DNA of 24,146 nucleotides, taken from positions 1 to 24,146 of the forward strand of contig CAYHCQ010000042.1 in assembly GCA_964355115.1 (NCBI GenBank), written 5' to 3'. Origin of the DNA: JANXZO01 sp964355115 (GTDB taxonomy: Bacteria > Bacteroidota > Bacteroidia > Bacteroidales > FEN-979). Below, piece by piece: positions 14,657 through 21,618 of this stretch. A program made the position numbers and the translations under genes. The notes beneath the pieces are model-generated. The model saw nothing but the letters and a program-made list of their open reading frames with translations. It did no database searches and was not told where the DNA came from. Positions within the stretch are counted from its first letter, which is position 1. Each line of letters opens with the position of its first letter.

Positions 14657-17074
14657 ATGACAACAGAAAACAACATCAGAACAGCAAAGGTCACAGCCGA
14701 TAAAGCCCGGATCAACAGGCTGAAAGAACAGCACATGAGCACCCCTCAGGCCATTGATAACGAGCGTATCAGGATTATGGCCGAAGTTTACGAAGATACC
14801 GCCGGTTACCAGCAGATTCTCCGAAGGGCTAAATTCTTTGAGCAGGTGATTGAGAAGAAGAAGTTGTACATCGACGAGAATATAATTGTCGGAAGTATGG
14901 CTAGTACCGTTAATGGCATTTACACCTATCCGGAATGGAATGTGCAATGGATGAAAGAGGAGAACACGGTTGAAAATTCCAAGAACGAAGAGGACCGCAA
15001 GGCCAATAAATGGGCGCTTGAATATTGGGACAAGTGGGCTTTGAGGCCCCGGGCCGACGAAATCTTTATTAAAAAATATGGGTATGACCCTGACCCTGTT
15101 TATCAGTCGGGGTTGGTTGCTGAATTTATGTCGTGGCCTGGTGGCGGCGGTAATCTCAATTACCCCAGGGTTTACAACGAAGGTCTTGCCAGCATGATTG
15201 CGGAGGTGAAAGAAAGACAGATGGCCCTCGACATGCGTTTGCCGAATGCTTCAAAATTCTATTTCTATGAAGCAAGCCTCATTACCATGCAGGCTGTGAT
15301 GCGTTTGGCTCACCGTTATGCTGAACTGGCAAGGGAAATGGCAGCAAAAGAGAAGAACGAAACCCGGAAAGCAGAGCTCATCTCCATCGCCGAGACCTGC
15401 GAATGGGTTCCCGAGCACCCGGCACGCAACCTGCGCGAAGCCATTCAGTGCCACTTCCTGTGCCACATCTGTGCAGAGATCGAACAGGTGGGTTGCGGAT
15501 ATTCCGAAGCTTATCTGGGCCAGAACTTAGAGCCTTTCTATAAAAAGGATCTGGAAGCCGGTTTAATAGGCCCCGAAGAGGCAACCTATTTATTGGAATC
15601 CCTATTTATCAAGCTGAACGAAATTGGATATTATTACGGAGCAAAAGTTGCGCTGCAAAACTCTGCTGACCTGGGACAAAGCATTTCCCTCGGAGGATAT
15701 ACCATAGATGGTGAAGATGCCACCGCTGCAATGGACTTCTTTGTCCTCGATGCCGCAAACTATCTTCATTTGCCACAACCACCGCTCACCTGTGTTTACA
15801 CAGAAAAAATGAGCGGCAGATTCCTTGAAAAGGTCCTCGATGTAATAGGTACCGGTATCGGAATGCCCCAGTTTGTAAATGGCAACGTAATGATGTTGAG
15901 GGCGTTGAACCTATTTGCCGATTCCGAAAAAGGGCTTACCCTCGAAAAAGCCAGGCGCACCTGTATAGGGGCTTGCGTGGGAAGTTATATTCCATACGAA
16001 ACCGGGCACCCGGTTGAAGGACAACCCAACCTGGGAAAAGTACTTGAACTGACCCTGAATGATGGTTTAGATCCACGCCTGAAAAAACAGATTGGTCCGA
16101 AGACCGGAAATCCTGAGATTTTTAAAGATTTCGAAGAATTTTATTCAGCCTTCGAGAAACAACTCCAATACTGTGAAGATACGTTACGGCGTGAAGCATG
16201 GATCGCCAGTATACTGTGTGCAGAATACCTGCCTGTTACCTGGCGTTCACTTCTTACCGGTGGCTGTATTGAAAAAGGCACCGAAGTATGGAACGGAGGG
16301 GCCAATTACTATACCGTTGCCCAGATTGTTGTGGGCGGTATTGATGCTTCAAACGGTTTAATGGCTGTTAAAAAACTGGTTTACGACGATAAAAAAATAA
16401 CCATGGCCGAATTGTTAAAGGCACTGGCAGCCAACTTTGAAGGAGAATATGAAAAAATAGGTAAAATGTGTTACGAGGCTCCAAAGCATGGTAACGACAT
16501 TCCCGAAATGAACCGTTTCACCCGCAGGGTATATAATTCCATTTACCAGGCATTCCAGAATGTTGAAGGAGGAGGTAATTACATCAGCAAGGACATCAAA
16601 TCGGCGCCTGATGCTTATACAAAGAGCATCCACAACCTGATGGGTATGGTCACCGGGGCGCTGCCTACAGGTAAAAAAGCCGGTGTTGCCCTCACCGATG
16701 GCAGTTTGTCGGCCATGCCGGGCACCGATATCAACGGTCCTACTGCATTGGTAATGTCTGCGGCAAAAAGTCAGGATTCTATCAAGTTCACCGCAACCCA
16801 TATGAATATGAAACTTCCTCCCGAGCAACTGAAAACACGCAAGGGCAGAGAAAATGTTATGAATCTGATTAAAACCTATTTCGACAATGAAGGGTATCAT
16901 ATTCAGTTCAATGTGCTCGATACCAACATCCTGCGGGATGCGCAGAAACATCCGGAAAAATACCGTGACCTGGTTGTTCGGGTAGCCGGGTTCAGCGCTT
17001 TCTTCACCAAACTGCATGTAGGCGTGCAGAACGAGGTCATCGAACGAACCCTGCAGAGTTTCGAACATCGTTAA
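14657..17074 (+). CDS. Glycyl radical enzyme (pyruvate formate-lyase family), subtype unassigned
   Basis: An 805-residue cytoplasmic enzyme with the whole glycyl radical enzyme fold. The C-terminal radical loop reads VRVAGFSAFF with the radical glycine at Gly778, 27 residues from the end. The thiyl cysteine aligns without gaps to Cys440 in ARRTCIGACVGS, against the family pattern ending GCVEP. The Glu two residues after the cysteine, used as a base by diol dehydratases, choline TMA-lyase and related eliminases, is Gly442 here. An extra Cys436 sits four residues earlier. The N-terminal PEWNVQW and later TDINGPTALVMSAAK motifs are family-typical. Substrate is therefore unknown: a C-C or C-S cleaving lyase, decarboxylase or addition enzyme are all possible. 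Its activase lies two genes downstream (18342). Confidence 0.93.
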   Translation: MTTENNIRTAKVTADKARINRLKEQHMSTPQAIDNERIRIMAEVYEDTAGYQQILRRAKFFEQVIEKKKLYIDENIIVGSMASTVNGIYTYPEWNVQWMKEENTVENSKNEEDRKANKWALEYWDKWALRPRADEIFIKKYGYDPDPVYQSGLVAEFMSWPGGGGNLNYPRVYNEGLASMIAEVKERQMALDMRLPNASKFYFYEASLITMQAVMRLAHRYAELAREMAAKEKNETRKAELISIAETCEWVPEHPARNLREAIQCHFLCHICAEIEQVGCGYSEAYLGQNLEPFYKKDLEAGLIGPEEATYLLESLFIKLNEIGYYYGAKVALQNSADLGQSISLGGYTIDGEDATAAMDFFVLDAANYLHLPQPPLTCVYTEKMSGRFLEKVLDVIGTGIGMPQFVNGNVMMLRALNLFADSEKGLTLEKARRTCIGACVGSYIPYETGHPVEGQPNLGKVLELTLNDGLDPRLKKQIGPKTGNPEIFKDFEEFYSAFEKQLQYCEDTLRREAWIASILCAEYLPVTWRSLLTGGCIEKGTEVWNGGANYYTVAQIVVGGIDASNGLMAVKKLVYDDKKITMAELLKALAANFEGEYEKIGKMCYEAPKHGNDIPEMNRFTRRVYNSIYQAFQNVEGGGNYISKDIKSAPDAYTKSIHNLMGMVTGALPTGKKAGVALTDGSLSAMPGTDINGPTALVMSAAKSQDSIKFTATHMNMKLPPEQLKTRKGRENVMNLIKTYFDNEGYHIQFNVLDTNILRDAQKHPEKYRDLVVRVAGFSAFFTKLHVGVQNEVIERTLQSFEHR

Positions 17075-17092
17075 TATTTGGTTGGTTACATG

Positions 17093-17124
17093 TAAGGCAT
17101 GGCAATGTGTCATGCCTTATTTTT
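17093..17124 (+). terminator. Hairpin with T-tract between the glycyl radical enzyme and the PFK-like gene
   Basis: Perfect 9-base arms (17093-17101 and 17111-17119) with a 9-base loop are followed by five T residues. It may be a partial terminator or an mRNA 3'-end stabiliser, lowering expression of downstream genes relative to the enzyme. Confidence 0.6.
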
Positions 17125-17125
17125 G
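17118..17125 (+). promoter_or_regulatory. Possible internal -7 element (TATTTTTG)
   Basis: A TANNTTTG match overlapping the right side of the hairpin, 47 bases before the ATG at 17173. No -33 partner at the right spacing, so it may be coincidental with the terminator's T-tract. Confidence 0.3.
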
Positions 17126-17172
17126 ATCCGAATAAATAAAGGTTTTTCGAAATCACTAAAAGTGGAATAATC

Positions 17173-18339
17173 ATGAGTACAGATACAGGACAAAAACGCA
17201 TTGCCATTATGGTGGGCGCCGGATATATTCCCGGAATAAATGCAGTTGTTGCTGGTGCCTCTATTGCTGCCAGCAAATTAGGATGGGAACTGTTGGGCAT
17301 CCTCGATGGATTTGAAGGGTTGCTTCATCCCGAAAAATACCCCGATGGCGGATTGTTCCCGATCGATCCCCGGAAATTGAATCTCGATCCAAATACAAGC
17401 AGTGTTCTGGGCCAGGCGGCACGGATCGATCCATTCAATGTCCGCACCATCAACGAGTACGAAATGGTGGAAGAGGTGGACATGTCAGATGAACTGCTTA
17501 AAAAGTTAAAAGCAGAAAATATCGATGCCGTTATTTCAATAGTAGGCGGACGGGGGTTAAGTATTCTTTACCAACTGCATCAGAAAGGACTCAATACCAT
17601 ATGTGTTCCCCGTTCCATCGAAAACGAAATTGCTGCAACTTCGGTATCATTCGGGTTTAACACGGCCCTTACCTTTACCATTGATATGCTCGACCGTGCC
17701 CGCCTTGCGGCAAAGGCTGCCCATAAAATTGCAGTGGTCGAGGTACAGGGAGAGGAAGCCGGATGGATAGCCCTGCAAGCCGGAATTGCAGTTGCTGCAG
17801 ATGCGGTATTAATCCCTGAGATTCCTGTCGATCTTATGCAGGTAGCAACACACCTGAAAGCCAGGATGTCAGGCAAAAAATCCTGGGGTTTGGTTGTGGT
17901 TGCACAGGGTGCAAAGATAATGAACCAGCCTAAAAACGAAGAAAAAGTTTCATCACTTAAGGCCTCTTTATCGCCACTGGCAACAAGCGTTTCCAACAGT
18001 GAATTCGTGATTCACAAGTCTGGCCAGGCAGCACAGGCCGTAGCTGAAGGCTTGCAGCTTAGGATAGCGGAAGAAACTTTTCCCATGGTAATTGGTCCCT
18101 GGGTCAGGGGTGGTGCTCCATCGGCCGTCGATCGTCAGTTGGGTGTGGCCTATGGTGCAGGAGCCATCCAGGCACTCGCAGCCGGACATAAGGGGGTAAT
18201 GGTGTCGTTTGTTCCACCGGATGTTAAGTTCGTTCCTCTTGCTGAAGCCATCAACAAGGTAAGAAGGATACCTGCTGAAAGCATGTTTTTTCAGGTAGCA
18301 GATTCATTAGGTATTTACGTTGGAATTAAGGAAGCATAG
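17173..18339 (+). CDS. Phosphofructokinase-fold protein with altered catalytic motifs
   Basis: A 388-residue protein that follows the phosphofructokinase family from end to end: GYIPGINAVVAGAS (family GGDxxGxN region), ILDGFEGLL, ISIVGGRGLS, PRSIENE, SFGFNTAL, VVEVQGEEAGWIALQAG, then PWVRGGAPSAVDR. Key residues differ. The Mg-site Asp of GGDGS is Arg127 (GGRGLS), and the catalytic TIDND is SIENE (Glu150 and Glu152), while the phosphate-binding GTSR becomes GQAAR. It is thus unlikely to be an ordinary ATP-dependent 6-phosphofructokinase; a kinase with another substrate or a non-kinase role is more likely. It ends 2 bases before the activase gene, so the two are tightly coupled. Confidence 0.85.
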   Translation: MSTDTGQKRIAIMVGAGYIPGINAVVAGASIAASKLGWELLGILDGFEGLLHPEKYPDGGLFPIDPRKLNLDPNTSSVLGQAARIDPFNVRTINEYEMVEEVDMSDELLKKLKAENIDAVISIVGGRGLSILYQLHQKGLNTICVPRSIENEIAATSVSFGFNTALTFTIDMLDRARLAAKAAHKIAVVEVQGEEAGWIALQAGIAVAADAVLIPEIPVDLMQVATHLKARMSGKKSWGLVVVAQGAKIMNQPKNEEKVSSLKASLSPLATSVSNSEFVIHKSGQAAQAVAEGLQLRIAEETFPMVIGPWVRGGAPSAVDRQLGVAYGAGAIQALAAGHKGVMVSFVPPDVKFVPLAEAINKVRRIPAESMFFQVADSLGIYVGIKEA

Positions 18340-18341
18340 TC

Positions 18342-19304
18342 ATGACAGAGCAAACAAAAAATATACTGGAGATTACCGGGACAGTCCTTAATATTCAGCG
18401 CTATTGCAGCCACGATGGCCCCGGCACCCGTACAAACGTTTTTGTTAAAGGTTGCTCCCTGCGGTGCAAATGGTGTGGAAATCCTGAAAGCATACGAATG
18501 AAACCTGAAGTTTCATACGATCCCCGAAAATGTGACGGAAAGAAATGCAGCATATGTCTGAAAGCGCCCTTTCCCGAGGGCGGGTTTTATTTTGCAGAGG
18601 ACGATGATTCAAAGGTAAAAGTCAACTGGCAACTGGCTGCCGGCATCAACCAGGAAATTGCTTCACTTTGCCCTACCGGTGCGCTCGAAATGTTCGGCAA
18701 AACCATGACGGTTGGCGAAGTACTTGATGAGGTGGAGAAGGACACCTCCATATACCGCAATACCGGCGGAGGTATGACCATCAGTGGAGGTGAAGTGATG
18801 TTGCAACCCGACTTTGCCGCGGCTTTGCTGCAAGAAGCTCACAACAGGGGTATTAATACCGCCATTGAAACTGCCAGTAATGCACCCTGGTCTTTTCTGG
18901 AGAAAGTACTTCCTCACGTAGATACCATGTTGCACGATATCAAACTTATGAATTCCGAACGTCACAAAAAGTGGACAGGTGTTGGCAATGAACGGATTCT
19001 TGCCAACTTTAAAAAAGCCTATGAAACTTTTCCTGACATCGATTTTATCGCCCGCACGCCGCTTATTCCCGGGGTTAATGCCGATGACGAACATATCCTG
19101 GGCGTACTGGAATTCATTAAGCCATACAAAAACGTAATTGATTATGAGTTGCTGCCCTATCACCGGTTCGGGCTTGGTAAATATGAATCGCTTGGTGTAG
19201 TTTATGAGCTGGATGATTATAAAACGCCTTCGGATGAAGTGGTTAAACGCTTTCAGACAATTATTGATGAAGCTTTTGGCAGAGATGTCTCAAAATTACA
19301 ATGA
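18342..19304 (+). CDS. Glycyl-radical-enzyme activase (radical SAM)
   Basis: A 320-residue radical SAM enzyme that would install the glycyl radical in the 14657 product. The SAM cluster motif is CX3CX2C at Cys38, Cys42 and Cys45 (GCSLRCKWCGNP). The N-terminal SHDGPGTRTNVFVKG segment and the SGGEVMLQ motif are typical of PFL-type activases. Between them is a ferredoxin-like insert with only four cysteines, Cys64, Cys69, Cys72 and Cys110 (in CPTGAL), enough for one extra [4Fe-4S] cluster, whereas many activases of this class carry eight cysteines for two. It starts 2 bases after the phosphofructokinase-like gene. Oxygen sensitivity is expected. Confidence 0.93.
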   Translation: MTEQTKNILEITGTVLNIQRYCSHDGPGTRTNVFVKGCSLRCKWCGNPESIRMKPEVSYDPRKCDGKKCSICLKAPFPEGGFYFAEDDDSKVKVNWQLAAGINQEIASLCPTGALEMFGKTMTVGEVLDEVEKDTSIYRNTGGGMTISGGEVMLQPDFAAALLQEAHNRGINTAIETASNAPWSFLEKVLPHVDTMLHDIKLMNSERHKKWTGVGNERILANFKKAYETFPDIDFIARTPLIPGVNADDEHILGVLEFIKPYKNVIDYELLPYHRFGLGKYESLGVVYELDDYKTPSDEVVKRFQTIIDEAFGRDVSKLQ

Positions 19305-19370
19305 TAAAAATTCTAAAAGTAGATAATTGTCAGTTATTCAAACCAATAACAATCATTCATACATAGAACA

Positions 19371-19454
19371 ATGGCAAACGCAACAAAAAGAACCGCTCCA
19401 AACATGGACGAAATCATCGCCAATGCAAAAAAGCAGGTACTGACCTTTAATTGA
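19371..19454 (+). CDS. Orphan 27-codon ORF, possible small protein or gene remnant
   Basis: ATG at 19371 opens a 27-residue frame ending in TGA: MANATKRTAPNMDEIIANAK and a short tail of KQVLTFN. The composition looks like a genuine cytoplasmic N-terminus (basic start, then an amphipathic helix) more than random intergenic DNA. No SD or -7 element is seen. It could be a small protein, a regulatory leader peptide, or the start of a deleted gene. It occupies the 208-base gap between the activase and the desulfinase-like gene. Confidence 0.35.
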   Translation: MANATKRTAPNMDEIIANAKKQVLTFN

Positions 19455-19512
19455 ACAAAATGAAATTGATATTTTCTTGAAAATACGAATCAATCATTTA
19501 ATAAACAAAACT

Positions 19513-20703
19513 ATGGAAAACGAAAAAGTTAAAGTTACAACTTTTGAAAACACAAAATTGAACGTGGTTAAGTTGAACTGGCAAGAGGTGTATTACACTA
19601 ATTGTCCACTTGTGTCCGCCAGTAACGTGGATGAAGGCCTTGGACTGACCAAGAAAGAGTTTAAAAAGATCGGGGTCAAGTTTGCCTATATGCGTTCAAC
19701 CCCCGAGACCGATTGGTATCCCCACTACATTCACAATCAGGAAAATCTTATCCGATTCGGTGGTTTGTTTCCACCAATCGAAGTCCACGCAGATATCCGT
19801 CGGACCAAACTTCTGGGTGTAACACAGATGCCGGCCGAAGGCGGCGTTATGATGGTGCGTGCCAAGGACAATATCTACCGGATGGCTGATTTAAAAGGCA
19901 AAAAGATCGGCATTTCAAAGAGTATGAACCAGATCAAAAACGATTGGTGGCGCATTCAGGAGCACCAGGGCATCGAACTCATGCTCAGGATGAACGGCAT
20001 GACGATGGCCGACATCGAACTCGTTGAGTTTCCCTACGCAGATGACTGGTATAATCTACCGGAAATGATGAAAGCAACCATGGAACAATCGATTGATCTG
20101 TGGCTGGCGCGTGACCACAAGCGCGACCTGGCTTTCCGTCCGCTGGAAACCGCCCTGGAAAAAGGAATCATCGATGCGATGTACAGCCAATCTAAGCCGC
20201 TACAGCAGGTCATTGAGGCGACTGGTAAGTATGCAGCAATCGAGGATCTCTCCCGCTATCCCGACTGGCGCCTTCAGGTGGCTAACATTCCTGCAGCTAT
20301 CACGTGTACCGATGTCATGGCCAGGGAACATCCTGAACTCGCTGTTACATTTATGAAAGGCATGATCCGGGCCGGTCGCTGGGCCAATCAGAACAAGTAT
20401 GCTGCAGCGGAAATTCTCGACCAGCAGACCTTCTACCGTGACGTCGAGGCTACTTACCAAGGCATCAGAGATGTTGACCTGGTGCCCAACCTTTCACCTT
20501 TGAATCTCGCCGCTGTCAAGATCGGTAAGGATTTTATGTTTAGCCATGGTTATATCAAGAATGATTTCGATGTAAACGAATGGGCTGCACCTGAATTCCT
20601 GGAACAAGCTGCCCGCGAATTGCTTGAGGAAGAATGGAAAAAACGGACCACTTCAAAACTTCCCGGCACGGCAGCGCCGCTTTCAGGAGAAAGGCTTGGC
20701 TAG
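19513..20703 (+). CDS. DszB-like sulfinate desulfinase (cytoplasmic, SBP type-2 fold)
   Basis: A 396-residue protein from ATG 19513; an in-frame TTG at 19477 is also open but less likely. It resembles DszB, the 2-(2'-hydroxyphenyl)benzenesulfinate desulfinase, over most of its length: YYTNCPLVSAS against YSNCPVPNALL, RFGGLFPP against RFGGEIPP, RTKLLGVTQ against RTRLLGITP, IDAMYS against VDALYS, and WAAPEFL in both. DszB's catalytic Cys27, His60 and Arg70 correspond to Cys31, His71 and Arg81 with the same ten-residue His-Arg spacing. No signal peptide or lipobox is present, so it is not a transporter binding protein. Family members cleave aryl C-S bonds of sulfinates and release sulfite. About 30 residues of Lys/Glu/Ser-rich tail follow. 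The true substrate is unknown. Confidence 0.82.
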   Translation: MENEKVKVTTFENTKLNVVKLNWQEVYYTNCPLVSASNVDEGLGLTKKEFKKIGVKFAYMRSTPETDWYPHYIHNQENLIRFGGLFPPIEVHADIRRTKLLGVTQMPAEGGVMMVRAKDNIYRMADLKGKKIGISKSMNQIKNDWWRIQEHQGIELMLRMNGMTMADIELVEFPYADDWYNLPEMMKATMEQSIDLWLARDHKRDLAFRPLETALEKGIIDAMYSQSKPLQQVIEATGKYAAIEDLSRYPDWRLQVANIPAAITCTDVMAREHPELAVTFMKGMIRAGRWANQNKYAAAEILDQQTFYRDVEATYQGIRDVDLVPNLSPLNLAAVKIGKDFMFSHGYIKNDFDVNEWAAPEFLEQAARELLEEEWKKRTTSKLPGTAAPLSGERLG

Positions 20704-20735
20704 TAAAAAATCTGAGTGTCCCTTAATGAAAAATC

Positions 20736-21569
20736 ATGAAAAAAATTATATTCCCAATTATCATACTCCTGAGCTTAACTGTTCAATCCCATTGCCAGGA
20801 TATGAAATTTGACCCAAGAGGCGATCCTGAAAAGTGGAATTTCAACATCACCCCGTTTCTAATATTGCCCTGGGTAAGTGGAAATGTTCAGTCGGAAATG
20901 CTTTCTGATGAGTTTGGAATTGGTCCGGCTGATTTCATTAACTCACTGAATGGCACCTTTATGATCGATGCCGAACTGTCGAAGGGGAAGTTTTTCGCAG
21001 CCCCATCGTACATCTATATTTATAATGAGGTGGCAACGGTCCTCTGGACGAGCGGGAACGGCAATCAGACCATAACAGCTGAGCCTGCCCTGCAAAAACA
21101 TATACTGGAGATGATTGCGGGAATTAGATTAAGGCTGGGTCAAAAGGTAATCCTCGATCCGTATCTTGGTTGCCGCTATACTCATTACCGTCTCTTTGGC
21201 AATGTTCAAGGTATCACCAACACCAGCGAATTTGATGAAAAGGTTGATTTCTGGGACCCCGTGGTAGGGTTCAAGTCACATCTCTATCTGCACCCGCGCA
21301 TTCCGATTGAGTTGAAAGCCGACATCGGTGGATTCGGAGTAGGCTCCAAACTGACATGGTCGGTATGGCTCAATTCCGGATATGCCGTTTCTCCGACTGT
21401 TGATCTGCTAGCCGGGTTTGCTGCCCTTTCCAATAAATATGAACAGGAAACCGCATCGGGAAGGAGCTATGGAATGACTTCACTGACCTATGGAATTACA
21501 ATAGGAGCGAGGTTCTACCTACCAGCAAGGGCTAAAGATCAGGAGGTGTTTGGGAAGTTTAAAAAGTAA
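20736..21569 (+). CDS. Outer-membrane beta-barrel protein
   Basis: A 277-residue exported protein with signal peptide MKKIIFPIIILLSLTVQSHCQ. The mature part is strand-rich: WNFNITPFLILPWVSGNV, then a strand pair in FMIDAELSKGKFFAAPSY, then ILDPYLGCRYTHYRLFG, and a C-terminal GITIGARFYLP followed by a short hydrophilic tail. This fits a barrel of the OmpW/porin-like sort found in Bacteroidetes; no catalytic motif is seen. It begins 32 bases after the desulfinase-like gene with no promoter element between, suggesting co-transcription with the cluster and a possible role as uptake channel for its substrate. That link is inference. Confidence 0.68.
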   Translation: MKKIIFPIIILLSLTVQSHCQDMKFDPRGDPEKWNFNITPFLILPWVSGNVQSEMLSDEFGIGPADFINSLNGTFMIDAELSKGKFFAAPSYIYIYNEVATVLWTSGNGNQTITAEPALQKHILEMIAGIRLRLGQKVILDPYLGCRYTHYRLFGNVQGITNTSEFDEKVDFWDPVVGFKSHLYLHPRIPIELKADIGGFGVGSKLTWSVWLNSGYAVSPTVDLLAGFAALSNKYEQETASGRSYGMTSLTYGITIGARFYLPARAKDQEVFGKFKK

Positions 21570-21573
21570 CTGG

Positions 21574-21605
21574 GTCACAAAGTCACAGAGTCACAAAGTC
21601 ACAAA
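21574..21605. repeat. Octamer tandem repeat (GTCACAAA)4
   Basis: Four contiguous octamers, one with a single substitution (GTCACAGA), immediately downstream of the stop codon at 21569 and 13 bases before the next ATG. Confidence 0.85.
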
Positions 21606-21618
21606 GTAATTAATCATT

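Noticed and set aside
17173..18339. Ordinary glycolytic 6-phosphofructokinase
   Set aside because: The catalytic and metal-binding motifs are all substituted and the gene is coupled to a radical activase.
19513..20703. ABC transporter sulfonate/nitrate-binding protein
   Set aside because: No signal peptide or lipobox, no permease or ATPase genes nearby, and the DszB catalytic residues are present.
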